Source: Methylobacterium amylolyticum (GTDB lineage Bacteria > Pseudomonadota > Alphaproteobacteria > Rhizobiales > Beijerinckiaceae). From it: 62,840 nt of DNA. This document shows positions 35,663 to 44,313 of this stretch, piece by piece. The position numbers and the translations under genes are program-made. How positions within the stretch are numbered: the first letter of the stretch is position 1; each line of letters opens with the position of its first letter. The stretch is from NCBI RefSeq assembly GCF_030700245.1, contig NZ_JAUYZI010000038.1, positions 1-62,840 of the forward strand. Direction: 5' to 3'. The notes below the pieces were generated by a model that saw only the letters and a list, made by a program, of their open reading frames with translations, was not told the origin of the DNA and did not search any database.

Positions 35663-36430
35663 ATGCCGGCCTTCAGGAAAATCGCCTTCGTCGCCAGCCC
35701 GACCGGCCACGCCCGCGAGGCCGCCGACCTGCTGATGCGGCGCTACGACCACGTCTCGCCGGAGGAGGCCGACGTGGTGGTGGCGCTCGGCGGCGACGGC
35801 CTGATGCTTCAGGTGCTGCACCGGTTCATGGACCGGCCGAAGCCGATCTACGGCATGAACCGCGGCACGGTCGGCTTCCTGATGAACGAGTTCCGCGAGG
35901 ACGACCTGCTGGAGCACCTGGAGAGCGCCCAGCGCAGCGTCATCCACCCGCTGCTGATGGAGGCGGTCGACACCGAGGGGCGCCGGCACCGGGCCCGGGC
36001 GATCAACGAGGTCTACCTGCTGCGCCAGACCCACCAGACCGCCAAGCTGAAGATCGCGGTCGACGGGCATGTCCGCCTGGACCAGTTGATCGCCGACGGG
36101 GTGCTCTGCGCCACCGCCGCCGGCTCGACCGCCTACAATCTCTCAGTCGGCGGCCCGATCCTTCCGCTCGATGCCAAGCTGCTGGCGCTGACCCCGATCT
36201 CCGCCTTCCGCCCCCGGCGCTGGCGGGGCGCCCTGCTGCCGGACTACGCCCGCATCCACATCGAGGTGCTCGACGCCGCCCACCGGCCGGTGGCGGCGGT
36301 GGCCGACCACAACGAGTTCCGTCGCGTCTGCACCGTCGAGACGCGCCTCGACCGCGCCACCGAACTCGTTCTGCTGCACGATCCCGGCCACAGCCTCGAC
36401 GAGCGCATCCTGCGCGAGCAGTTCGGCTGA
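35663..36430 (+). CDS. nadK: NAD kinase
   Basis: The 255-residue enzyme shows the NAD/diacylglycerol-kinase motifs VVALGGDGLMLQVLHRF (GGDG, about 43-60), YGMNRGTVGFLMNEF (about 70-85) and ATAAGSTAYNLSVGGPILPLDA (about 150). It phosphorylates NAD to NADP in the cytoplasm. It has the shorter alphaproteobacterial length. Preceded by about 170 bp of spacer after cutA. Confidence 0.95.
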   Translation: MPAFRKIAFVASPTGHAREAADLLMRRYDHVSPEEADVVVALGGDGLMLQVLHRFMDRPKPIYGMNRGTVGFLMNEFREDDLLEHLESAQRSVIHPLLMEAVDTEGRRHRARAINEVYLLRQTHQTAKLKIAVDGHVRLDQLIADGVLCATAAGSTAYNLSVGGPILPLDAKLLALTPISAFRPRRWRGALLPDYARIHIEVLDAAHRPVAAVADHNEFRRVCTVETRLDRATELVLLHDPGHSLDERILREQFG

Positions 36431-36547
36431 CGCTGCTCGGACTGCAACCCCGACGCGCTCCCGATGCGCTGCCTTCGGGATCGCGGGACGGTCGGGGTAC
36501 GGCTGACGCGAGCGGATGCGTCAGGATCTGTTAACCCCGGATCGCGT

Positions 36548-36584
36548 CTTTTGGTTGTGTTAATCAGCAGATAACTACCAAAAG
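36548..36584. promoter_or_regulatory. Inverted repeat ahead of the tadG-like gene
   Basis: Perfect 8-bp arms CTTTTGGT (36548-36555) and ACCAAAAG (36577-36584) flank an AT-rich centre with TGTTAATCAG, 50 bp before the start at 36635. The spacing (about 29 bp centre to centre) and AT-richness in a GC-rich background fit an operator or promoter element; the regulator is unknown. Confidence 0.45.
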
Positions 36585-36634
36585 TCGAATGTCCTCCCGA
36601 CACTGCTTCGGAGCCGAAGGCAGGAGCGGCGGGG

Positions 36635-38314
36635 ATGGATGCGGTCGCACGCGTGAGGGCCCTCGGGCGGCTCGGTCGCGACAGGCGCGGGAGCGTGGCG
36701 GTGCTCGTCGCGCTCGGCGCGATGCTGCTGATGGGCGCCGCGACGGTCGGCCTCGATCTCGGCACCGTCGCCCTGGCGCGGCGCAAGGCGCAGGGCGCGG
36801 TCGACCTCGCCGCCCTGAGCGCCGCGGCGCGGTTCGCCCAGGCCGAGCCCCGGGCGCGGCTGTCCCTGGCCGACAACGGCTACGCGGCCGGCAACGCCGT
36901 CACCGTCGCCACGGGCGCCTACGCGGGCGACGCGGAGGTCGCCCCGGCCGACCGGTTCAAGGCCGGCGCGGCACCGGGCAACGCCGTCCGCGTCGCTCTC
37001 CAGACCTCGGTGCGCACGCACTTCGCCCAGGCGGTCGGCCTCCCGCCGGTGGTCCCCATCCGGGTCACGGCCACGGCGGCGCAGGCGCAGTTCGCGAGCT
37101 TCACCCTCGGCTCCGGCACCGCCGCCCTCAACGGCGGGCTCCTCAACGCGGTGCTCGGGGGAATGCTCGGCGCCAAGCTCTCCCTCGGCGTGCTGGACTA
37201 CAACGCGATCCTCTCCGCCCGCGTCGACATCCTGCGCGTGTTCGACGCCCTCTCGACCACTCTCGGTGTCGAGGTCGGCGACTACAACCGCCTCCTGAAG
37301 ATGAACGCCAGCGTCGGGCAGATCATCTCCGCCCTGCGGGTCGCCATGCAGGGCGAGACCAACGCCGCCCCCGCCGTCAACGCGCTGGGCACCCTGCTGG
37401 GCAATCTCACGGGATCCAGCGCCGCCGCCGCGCCGGTGCCGATCGCCCAGGTGGCCGATCTCGGCGACGCCGCCGCGCTCACGCCGGGCTCGAACGCCGC
37501 CGGGCCGAAGGCCGGCCTGTTCGACCTGATCGCCGACGCCGCCAGCCTCGCCAACGGCCAGCGCCAGGTGGCGATCGACCTGGGCACCAGCGTCGCGGGC
37601 CTGCTCTCCGCCCGCATCACCCTGGCGGTCGGCGAGCGCCGGCAGAGCTCGGGCTGGGCGCAGCCCGGCAGCGCGGCCGCCACGCTGCACACCGCCCAGA
37701 CGCGCCTCCTCGTCGAGGTGGGGATCACCGCCCCGCTCAACCTCGGTTCGATCACCCTGCCGGTCTACGCGGAGATCGCGCCAGCGCGGGCGACCCTGCG
37801 CTCGGTGACCTGCCCGTCGACGGATCCGAGCCAGCGGCGGGTGACGGTCGAGGCCCAGCCGGGACTGCTCAACCTCGCGATCGCCGACGTGCCGCGCTCG
37901 GCCATCGCCGTCGGCGCGGCGACGCCCGACCTGACCCGGGGCGCCGCGCTGATCAGCCTGCTGTCGATCTCGGTTCGGGGTCAGGCCCGCGTCAGCATCG
38001 CGCCCCCCGCGCCGCAACTCCTGACTTTCACGGACGCCGACATCACCCGTCTGACGCCGCGGTCGGCGTCGACGACCGGCCTCACCGGATCGCTCACGGG
38101 CAGCCTGATCCAGAACCTGACCCTCAGCCTCGACAGCCAGGACCTCGTCCTCCTGACCCTGCTGAAGCCGCTCCTCCTGCCGGCGATCCAGCTCGCCACC
38201 GGCCCCCTCGACGGGATCCTCGACACCCTTCTGCGGATCCTCGGGATCCGGGTGGGCTACGCCGAGGTGACGGTCGACGGCACGCGCTGCGATCAGGCGG
38301 TGCTGGTCCAGTAG
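36635..38314 (+). CDS. TadG-like pilus assembly / Flp-associated membrane protein
   Basis: The 559-residue protein begins with a short basic segment and one N-terminal helix (RGSVAVLVALGAMLLMGAATVGLDLGTVALARRKAQGAVDLAALSAA), the TadE/TadG pattern that ends in the pilin-like helix. The remainder is a large extracytoplasmic domain rich in Ala, Leu, Thr and Ser with only three cysteines. TadG-like proteins assist the Tad (Flp) pilus machine. A TadD gene is found at 59.3 kb, but the main tad cluster is not in the window. Confidence 0.85.
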   Translation: MDAVARVRALGRLGRDRRGSVAVLVALGAMLLMGAATVGLDLGTVALARRKAQGAVDLAALSAAARFAQAEPRARLSLADNGYAAGNAVTVATGAYAGDAEVAPADRFKAGAAPGNAVRVALQTSVRTHFAQAVGLPPVVPIRVTATAAQAQFASFTLGSGTAALNGGLLNAVLGGMLGAKLSLGVLDYNAILSARVDILRVFDALSTTLGVEVGDYNRLLKMNASVGQIISALRVAMQGETNAAPAVNALGTLLGNLTGSSAAAAPVPIAQVADLGDAAALTPGSNAAGPKAGLFDLIADAASLANGQRQVAIDLGTSVAGLLSARITLAVGERRQSSGWAQPGSAAATLHTAQTRLLVEVGITAPLNLGSITLPVYAEIAPARATLRSVTCPSTDPSQRRVTVEAQPGLLNLAIADVPRSAIAVGAATPDLTRGAALISLLSISVRGQARVSIAPPAPQLLTFTDADITRLTPRSASTTGLTGSLTGSLIQNLTLSLDSQDLVLLTLLKPLLLPAIQLATGPLDGILDTLLRILGIRVGYAEVTVDGTRCDQAVLVQ

Positions 38315-38366
38315 CGCAGCGACCGCGCGGGCGCCCGGCCCCACCCGGGACCGGTCCGCGCGGCCC

Positions 38367-39494
38367 TCACCCCGCGCTCAGCCGCAGCGCCCCCTCGCCC
38401 CGGCGATGGCCCACCGCCGTGACGGCGACCTCCGCCGCCCGGCCCTCGGCGATCAGCCCGGCGGCGAGCGCCGCCCCGAACGGGGCCGCCGCCTCCAGCC
38501 CGTGGCCGATCAGGTCGCCGAGCGCGCGGATCCGGGCACCGGGGGCGAGGCGGGCCAGCGCCGCCCCCTCCTCCGCGGTGATCGGCGCGACGCCGGTGGC
38601 GGCGGTGAGCACGGCGTCCGGACGCCCGAGCCCGGCTTGCGCCCACAGGGCGTCGAGGCTCGCCGCGACGCTCCCGGGCGCCCGGCGGGTCCGGTCGCTC
38701 GCCACCGGGGCGAGGCGGGCCAGCGCGCGGGCGCCGCGGGCCGCGGCGGCGGCCTCCGATTCCAGCAGCAGGAAGGCGGCGCAGCTCCCGAGGATGAAGC
38801 CGCCGTCGTCGCCCCGGGCGAAGACCGGCCGCCAGCCGCCGCGGGCGGCGAAGCCGCCCATCGCGTGGATCACCAGCACGTCCGGCCGCTCGGCGCTGTA
38901 GGAGCCGCCGACCAGGACCGCCTCGACCTGCCCCGAGGCGATCCGCGCCTGGGCGATCCGCAGGGCGTCGATCCCGGCCGATTCCTCGCCCATGAAGGTG
39001 CGCGAGGCCCCGGTCACCCCGTGGACGATGGCGATGTTGCCGGCGAGGAGGTTGGAGAGTTGCGCGAGGAACAGAGTCGGGCGCAGGTCGTTCTGAAGCC
39101 GCTCGTTGAGGTAGGCGCCGGGATCGGGCGCGTCGCGCAGGCCGGTGAGGATCGCCCCGTCCACCGCGTAGTCGCGCTCGCCGCCGCCGGCCGCCACCAC
39201 GAGATGCAGCGCCCCCTTGAAGGCGTCGTCGTCCTTCACCCCCGCCGCGTCGAGGGCGAGGCCCGCGGCGTAGACGCCGAGGCGCTGCCACGCCTCCATC
39301 TGCCGCTGATCGCTTTTCTTGGGTATTTGCCCGTCCCAGACGATGGTCGGCACGGGATGGACGGAATAGGGCGCGAAGGTCGCGGCATCCGTCCGCGGCG
39401 GCGTGCCCGCATCGAGCGCCGCGAGATGGGCGGCGAGCCCCTCGCCCGCGCAGGAGACGAGACCGAGGCCGGTGACGACCACCGGACGGCTCAC
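38367..39494 (-). CDS. fabF2XL: Beta-ketoacyl-ACP synthase-like protein FabF2XL, active-site cysteine absent
   Basis: The 375-residue thiolase-fold protein follows FabZXL with a four-base overlap (GTG start 39494). N-terminal VVVTGLGLVSCAGEG and C-terminal IGHGLEAAAPFGAAL fit the KAS family. By hand alignment to E. coli FabF, the catalytic Cys position is Glu171 in FMGEESAG and the first catalytic His is lost, while the second (IGH) remains. Cys-to-Gln/Glu changes are typical of chain-length-factor (KS-beta) partners. In Rhizobium the fabF2XL-fabF1XL pair makes the 28-carbon lipid A chain; fabF1XL is not adjacent here. Confidence 0.85.
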   Translation of the reverse strand: MSRPVVVTGLGLVSCAGEGLAAHLAALDAGTPPRTDAATFAPYSVHPVPTIVWDGQIPKKSDQRQMEAWQRLGVYAAGLALDAAGVKDDDAFKGALHLVVAAGGGERDYAVDGAILTGLRDAPDPGAYLNERLQNDLRPTLFLAQLSNLLAGNIAIVHGVTGASRTFMGEESAGIDALRIAQARIASGQVEAVLVGGSYSAERPDVLVIHAMGGFAARGGWRPVFARGDDGGFILGSCAAFLLLESEAAAAARGARALARLAPVASDRTRRAPGSVAASLDALWAQAGLGRPDAVLTAATGVAPITAEEGAALARLAPGARIRALGDLIGHGLEAAAPFGAALAAGLIAEGRAAEVAVTAVGHRRGEGALRLSAG

Positions 39495-39961
39495 GCCGCC
39501 GCCCCCGCGGCGTCGAGGAGGCCGATCGCCCGCGCCCGCGCCCGCATCGGGGTGTCGAGCCCGTCCGGGAACGGCATGGTGCGGAAGCGCAGCTCCGCGT
39601 CGCACAGCGCCTTGTCCGCGTGGCGGATCGCGGCCCTGGTCACGGCGTAGCCGGAGCCGTCGTGCTCCAGGCTGGCGCTGACGACGAGTTCCGCGCCGGG
39701 GCCGACGAAGCTGCGGAACCGGGCCTTGTCGACGCCGGTCAGGAACGGCATCCGCGCGAAGTCGAGATGGGCGAGGATCAGGTAGCCCGAGGCCTGGGCC
39801 ATGGTCTCGGTCAGCAGCACGCCGGGCACGAGCGGGTGGCCGGGGAAGTGGCCCTCGAAGACGGGGCTCGCCTCAGGCACCCGGGCGAGCGCCTCGATCC
39901 GGCCGCCGGCCCGGTCGAGGTGCCGCACGGCGTCGATCATCTCGAAGTATTCGAGGCGCAT
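39491..39961 (-). CDS. fabZXL: 3-hydroxyacyl-ACP dehydratase FabZ-like (VLCFA cluster)
   Basis: A 156-residue hot-dog-fold protein with EGHFPGHPLVPGVLLTETMAQA (about 33-54), the FabZ active-site segment with catalytic His and the usual Glu further on. Lies 13 bases after acpXL and overlaps fabF2XL by four, matching the conserved acpXL-fabZXL-fabF2XL order of rhizobial lipid A long-chain fatty-acid synthesis. Confidence 0.9.
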   Translation of the reverse strand: MRLEYFEMIDAVRHLDRAGGRIEALARVPEASPVFEGHFPGHPLVPGVLLTETMAQASGYLILAHLDFARMPFLTGVDKARFRSFVGPGAELVVSASLEHDGSGYAVTRAAIRHADKALCDAELRFRTMPFPDGLDTPMRARARAIGLLDAAGAAA

Positions 39962-39974
39962 GCCGGGCGCCGCG

Positions 39975-40283
39975 TCAGACCTTCGCGGCCTTCTCGGCCA
40001 CCAGGGCGTCGATGCGCGCGCAGAGGTTCTTGAGGACGAAGTACTCCTCGGCCGGGACCTTGCCCTCGTTCACTTCCTGTGTCCAGCGTTCGAGCGGCAG
40101 CTTGATGCCGAACGCCTTGTCGACCGCGAAGGCGATGTCGAGGAAGGCGAGGCTGTCGATCCCGAGGTCGTCGATGGCGTGGCTCTCGGGGGTGATCTTG
40201 TCCCGCTCGATGTCGGCCGTCTCGGCGATGATGTCGGCCACGCGATCGAAGGTGGCGCTGCCGGTGACGGGCTCGTCGGACAT
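39975..40283 (-). CDS. acpXL: Acyl carrier protein AcpXL
   Basis: The 102-residue carrier closely resembles AcpXL of Rhizobium: TFDRVADIIAETADIERDKI, DDLGIDSLAFLDIAFAVDKAFG (Ser in DSL carries phosphopantetheine) and the AcpXL-specific tail EEYFVLKNLCARIDAL. AcpXL holds the growing 27-hydroxyoctacosanoate chain for lipid A. First gene of a three-gene operon with fabZXL and fabF2XL. The ATG at 40283 is selected; an in-frame ATG at 40358 lacks AcpXL sequence. Confidence 0.95.
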   Translation of the reverse strand: MSDEPVTGSATFDRVADIIAETADIERDKITPESHAIDDLGIDSLAFLDIAFAVDKAFGIKLPLERWTQEVNEGKVPAEEYFVLKNLCARIDALVAEKAAKV

Positions 40284-40599
40284 GGGTTCTCGCGGGCTGC
40301 GTTCGGTTCCGGTTCGGCCGCGGGAAGCCCCGTCGGCACCGGGCGGGCCGGCGCTCACGTCCCGCGCGGCCCGTCGGCTGCGGCGGGCGGCGCCGACGGA
40401 CGGCAGCGACCTCTACACGAGGGGGTCGGGAGCGGCAACCGCGGCGGTCTTCTGCGCAGGGCGATGGGCGCGACCGGGGCGGCGGAGCATGAACCGGAGC
40501 CCAGGGTTCGGCGTGGGACGGCACGCTGGGACGGCACGCGGGGTGTGGGCGGCGGTCCGCGCGGCTTGCGGACGCGGGAATCACGCGTACTTTCGGCTC
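40284..40599. other. Intergenic region between acpXL and the DUF4926 gene
   Basis: About 316 bp between divergent genes acpXL and the DUF4926-like gene, so promoters of both should lie here. No recognisable sigma-70 or EcfG motif, hairpin or gene was found. Confidence 0.5.
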
Positions 40600-40878
40600 A
40601 TGGTGCCCGATCCTCGCTCCGCGCTCCGGCGTTCCACGGCCTCGGCAGAAGCGCCTTCCGTGCGCCCAGCGCGCGCGCCGATCGCCGAGCTCGATCGGGT
40701 GCCCCTCGCTCAAGAGGTCGAGAGCGACGACGGCGCCATGGTTCCGGCCGGGTTGACGGGGACCGTGGACGGGATCTGGGCCGAGGGCGCCGGCTTCGAG
40801 GTTGAGTTCGCGCAGCCCTTCTCGGCCCTGGCGACGGTCCGGGCGGATGCCATAGCCGCGCACTATCCCCGTCGCTGA
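40600..40878 (+). CDS. DUF4926-like small protein
   Basis: From ATG 40600 the product is 92 residues. After a Pro/Ala/Arg-rich start, residues 28-88 (IAELDRVPLAQEVE, LTGTVDGIWAEGAGFEVEFAQP) follow the DUF4926 pattern, a small beta-rich domain often beside other small domain genes. The stop is three bases before the next gene, so the two are coupled. Composition and G/C usage are somewhat lower than in neighbours, suggesting acquisition. Function unknown. Confidence 0.6.
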   Translation: MVPDPRSALRRSTASAEAPSVRPARAPIAELDRVPLAQEVESDDGAMVPAGLTGTVDGIWAEGAGFEVEFAQPFSALATVRADAIAAHYPRR

Positions 40879-40881
40879 ACC

Positions 40882-41270
40882 GTGATCGATCTCGTCCCCT
40901 GGCCGGACCGGTTCTACGTCGAGCCGCCGAAGCTCGATGCGTACCTGCTCGACCCCGCATCCGACGACGGCGTTTCGAAGGGCCGGTATTCGAAGAGCCG
41001 GTACTTGCTCAGCTACGGGTTCGATGCCGCTCGCCCGGCAGAGCTTCGGGACGCTTTGATTGCCCACGCGACCGCGGCGAGCTTCGTGGGCAGGCGGGTG
41101 ACGTCCTTCGGCCTCAAGTTCAACTTCGATGGCCCCTGCCCGCCCCCAACGGTCGCGAGGCGACCGTCCTGACGGTGTGGATGATCGATGCCCACCGTGA
41201 GGACGGTGGCGCCCGCTTCATCACCACGCGGCCGAGCGGCGGCAAGCGCCGCCGCACCCGGCAAACTTAG
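40882..41270 (+). pseudogene. DUF6883-like gene with a frameshift
   Basis: From GTG 40882 the product shows YVEPPKLDAYLLDP and a DUF6883-like core (YLLSYGFDAARPAELRDALI), then hits a stop at 41172 (96 codons). If one C is added to the run of five at 41143-41147 the frame continues as NGREATVLTVWMIDAHR...FITTRPSGGKRRRTRQT to a stop at 41270, restoring the expected C-terminus with VLTVW. So the gene is frameshifted, or the C run was miscounted, or frameshifting is programmed. It pairs with the DUF4926-like gene. Confidence 0.65.
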
Positions 41271-41374
41271 ACGCTCGCCCTTCGGCATCCCTTGGAACCG
41301 CGGGCCCGCGCCGCATCTTCCTGCCACGATCGCACTGGCCCCGCGCGGGGCGACCGCGCTTCAGGACGAGGACC

Positions 41375-42499
41375 ATGACACCGCTGCCGCGTCCCGCCGG
41401 AACGTCCCCCCCCGCAGCGCCCCCCGCCCCCGCCGCACCGCCCGCCGAGACGGCCCGCTCGCAGGGGATCGCCCGGGTCGCCCTCGTCCTGGCGCTCTCC
41501 GCCCTCGGCCTATGGATCCTGCACGGGTTCCTGCCGGCGCTCGCCTGGGCGGTTGTGCTCGGCATCGCGCTCGGGCCCCTCTACGCCTGGGCGGAGCGGC
41601 GCTTCCCGCCGGGCAAGCACAACCTGCTGCTGCCGACGCTGGCGGTGCTGGCGGTGGCCCTGGTGCTGCTCGCGCCGCTGGCGGTGCTCGCCGTCCAGGC
41701 GGCGCGGGAAGCGCACGACGTGCTCGAGTTCGTCCGCAACGCCGAGAAGAACGGGGTTCCGCCCCCCGAATTCCTCCAGCACCTGCCGTTCGGCGCGGCC
41801 CAGGCCACCGCGTGGTGGACCGCGAACCTCAGCCACGCCCAGGCGGGCTCCGACCTCCTGCACCGCATCAACAACGGCGACCTGCTCGGGTTCTCGCGCA
41901 ATTTCGGCCGCGAGATCGTGCACCGGGCGGTGCTGTTCGGCTTCAGCCTCGTCGCCCTGTTCTTCCTGTTCCGGGAGCGGCGGACGCTGCAGGCGCAGGC
42001 GCTCAAGGCCTGCGACCGCCTGTTCGGTCCGCGCGGCCAGCGCGTCGCCCGGCAGATGGTCGCCTCGGTGCACGGCACCGTCGACGGGCTGGTCCTCGTC
42101 GGCCTCGGCGAGGGGTTCTTGCTCGGGATCGTCTACTACTTCGCGGGGGTGCCGCACCCGGTGCTGCTCGGGGCGCTGACGGCGGTGGCGGCGATGATCC
42201 CGTTCGGCGCGGCGGTGGCGATCGGCATCGCCGCGCTGCTCCTCGTCGCGGCCGGATCGGCCACGGGGGCGATCGTGGTGGCGGTGGCGGGCCTCGTCGT
42301 CACCTTCGTCGCCGACCACTTCGTGCGGCCGGCGCTGATCGGCGGCACCACCAAGCTGCCGTTCCTGTGGGTGCTGCTCGGCATCCTCGGCGGGGTCGAG
42401 ACCTTCGGCCTGCTCGGCCTGTTCCTGGGGCCGGCGGTGATGGCCGCCCTGGTGCTGCTGTGGCGGGAATTCACGGAGGGCGGCGACCGGACGGCGTGA
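41375..42499 (+). CDS. AI-2E family transporter (UPF0118/PerM)
   Basis: The 374-residue membrane protein has about seven to eight helices with the PerM-family pattern: ALGLWILHGFLPALAWAVVLGIALGPLYAW (N-terminal), FSLVALFFLFRERRTLQAQ, LLGALTAVAAMIPFGAAVAIG and HFVRPALIGGTTKLPFLWVLLGILGGVETFG near the end. The family includes quorum-signal or ion exporters, but most members have unproven substrates. Starts ATG 41375 after GAGGACC. Confidence 0.9.
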   Translation: MTPLPRPAGTSPPAAPPAPAAPPAETARSQGIARVALVLALSALGLWILHGFLPALAWAVVLGIALGPLYAWAERRFPPGKHNLLLPTLAVLAVALVLLAPLAVLAVQAAREAHDVLEFVRNAEKNGVPPPEFLQHLPFGAAQATAWWTANLSHAQAGSDLLHRINNGDLLGFSRNFGREIVHRAVLFGFSLVALFFLFRERRTLQAQALKACDRLFGPRGQRVARQMVASVHGTVDGLVLVGLGEGFLLGIVYYFAGVPHPVLLGALTAVAAMIPFGAAVAIGIAALLLVAAGSATGAIVVAVAGLVVTFVADHFVRPALIGGTTKLPFLWVLLGILGGVETFGLLGLFLGPAVMAALVLLWREFTEGGDRTA

Positions 42500-42533
42500 G
42501 GACCGGCCGGGGCCGGCGCCGCCGGGCGGGCGC

Positions 42534-43034
42534 TCACTCGGCCGCGGCGCTCCCGGCGGAAGCCTCGACGCGGAGCCGGTCCTGGAGCCAGTCGGCGGGC
42601 TTCTCGAAGGTCCCGGCCCAGAGGCCGCGGCGCGTCGCCCAGGCCTGGCCCTCCTGACCGGTATAGGCCGCCGTGATGCGGCGGCTGGCCAGCGCGTGGC
42701 CCTGCGCGACCATCCAGGCCGCGAGATCCTCGCCGCCGACCTGGCAGACCGCGGAGAGGCGGCCCTTCGCGGCCTCGCGCCGCTCGCAGGTGACCGTCGC
42801 CGCGCCGATCCGCTCGCGCAGGGCCCGGGTGGCGGCCCGGCCGCAGCGGTAGGTCCGGCCCTGGGCGGTCTCGCAGTTCTGGGCGGGCTCGGGCGCGTCG
42901 ATGCCGTAGAGGTGGAGGCGCGTGCCGTGCACCTCGATCGTGTCGCCGTCGATCACCGTGGCGGGGCCGCTGATCGGTCCGGCCGCGCAGGCCGGGCCGC
43001 AGAGCAGAGCCAGTGCGAAGGCGGTTCTCAACAT
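42534..43034 (-). CDS. Thermonuclease family protein (staphylococcal-nuclease-like)
   Basis: A 166-residue secreted protein with signal peptide (MLRTAFALALLCGPACA) and SNase-like OB-fold: ATVIDGDTIEVHGTRLHLYGIDAPE (about 25-50) and later CERREAAKGRLSAVC and GHALA. It keeps the Asp/Glu metal-site pattern. Likely an extracellular/periplasmic Ca-dependent nuclease. ATG 43034 chosen for the signal peptide. Confidence 0.87.
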   Translation of the reverse strand: MLRTAFALALLCGPACAAGPISGPATVIDGDTIEVHGTRLHLYGIDAPEPAQNCETAQGRTYRCGRAATRALRERIGAATVTCERREAAKGRLSAVCQVGGEDLAAWMVAQGHALASRRITAAYTGQEGQAWATRRGLWAGTFEKPADWLQDRLRVEASAGSAAAE

Positions 43035-43194
43035 GGAGCGTGTTCCGGGGATCGTGTCGGTTCCGGGCTGCGGCCCGGGCAAGCCGCCCAGATCGCGCAC
43101 CAATGTGGCGAATTTTACGGCTTGGCTTGCCGGAGGTTGTGCATGGCTGTGCAGAGCGGGGAACGCGGCGTGCCCGCGCCGGTTGTCGAAAGCC

Positions 43195-43359
43195 ATGCGC
43201 TCCGTCACGACCCTGCTCTACACCGCCGCCGTCTGCACCGCCCTGCTGGTCGGGGCGGGCCTCTGGGCCGGGCCGATGCCCGCCGGGGCCGACGCCCGCC
43301 CGTCCGGCCTCACGACCGCGACGGTGCTCGGCAGCGACGGCACGCAGCCGGCGAGCTGA
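43195..43359 (+). CDS. Small hypothetical membrane/secreted peptide (54 aa)
   Basis: Starts MRSVTTLLYTAAVCTALLVGAG, a hydrophobic N-terminal helix or signal peptide, then a short Gly/Pro/Ala tail. No family recognised; it diverges from the nuclease gene. Could be a chance open frame. Confidence 0.4.
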   Translation: MRSVTTLLYTAAVCTALLVGAGLWAGPMPAGADARPSGLTTATVLGSDGTQPAS

Positions 43360-43404
43360 GGCCTGCGCCCTCGGGCGGCCGGCGACGGGTCGCGCCGTTC
43401 CCCG

Positions 43405-44070
43405 TCAGACCCGATACTTGCCGTTGCGCTTGACCAGCACCCGCGTGCCCACGGGCACCCGCTCGTAGAGGTCGGCGATGTCCTCGTTGAGCATGCGGAT
43501 GCAGCCCGAGGACATCTGCTCGCCGATGCTCCACGGCTCGTTGGTGCCGTGGATGCGGAACAGGATGTCGCGGTCGCCCTGGTAGAGGTAGAGGGCGCGG
43601 GCCCCGAGCGGGTTGTCGACGCCGCCCTTGCGGGTGCGCGGCAGGTCGGGGTGGAGGGCGACCATCGTCGTGGTCGGGCTCCAGTCCGGCCAGACGCCCT
43701 TGCGGCCGACCCGGGCCTCGCCCTTCCACGAAAAGCCGAGCTTGCCCACGCCGACGCCGTACTGCATCGCCGTGCCGCCCTCCTGCACGAGGACGAGCTG
43801 GCGCTGGTCGATGTCGACCACGATCGTGCCGGGCTTCTCCAGGCCGGTATAGGCGACCGTCTGGCGGCGGTACTTGGGGTCGAGCCGGCCCGTGTCGACG
43901 AGGGGGATGTCGTAGGGCTTGTCGGCCTTGGTGCCGATGTACCACGCGGACTCGTCGTCCTCCGCCACCTGGACGGGGCGCGTCTGGCAGGCGGCGAGCG
44001 GCGCGATGGCGGCCAGCGCGAGCAGGAGCCGGCGGGCTGAGGCGCGGGCGGTCGGGCGCGTCGCGGTCAT
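43405..44070 (-). CDS. L,D-transpeptidase (YkuD family), lipoprotein
   Basis: The 221-residue protein has a lipobox LAAC (Cys28) and a YkuD domain with IHGTNEPWSIGEQMSSGCIRM (about 180-200), containing the catalytic His and Cys. It cross-links peptidoglycan 3-3 or attaches lipoproteins in the periplasm. The substrate-binding TVAYTGLEKPGTIVVD segment is family-like. ATG 44070 chosen. Confidence 0.93.
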   Translation of the reverse strand: MTATRPTARASARRLLLALAAIAPLAACQTRPVQVAEDDESAWYIGTKADKPYDIPLVDTGRLDPKYRRQTVAYTGLEKPGTIVVDIDQRQLVLVQEGGTAMQYGVGVGKLGFSWKGEARVGRKGVWPDWSPTTTMVALHPDLPRTRKGGVDNPLGARALYLYQGDRDILFRIHGTNEPWSIGEQMSSGCIRMLNEDIADLYERVPVGTRVLVKRNGKYRV

Positions 44071-44313
44071 GGGTCCTTCCGACGAGAGCGTGCGGTTTCC
44101 CCTGCCTAACCCCTCCCCGGTTGACGGGATGTAGCTTTTGCGCCGCAGCCGCGGGACGAGCGCCCGCTGCCACCGCCGCGGTTTCGCCCTATTCTCCGGC
44201 CGGTCGGCGCGGCGCGCGACAGGTTTCGTGCCCGTAACGCCCGGCGTCGCAGGGGTCTGAACAGGTTCGGGCCGATCTCCCGATCCGGACAGACGGAGAA
44301 CAGGAAGACGCGC

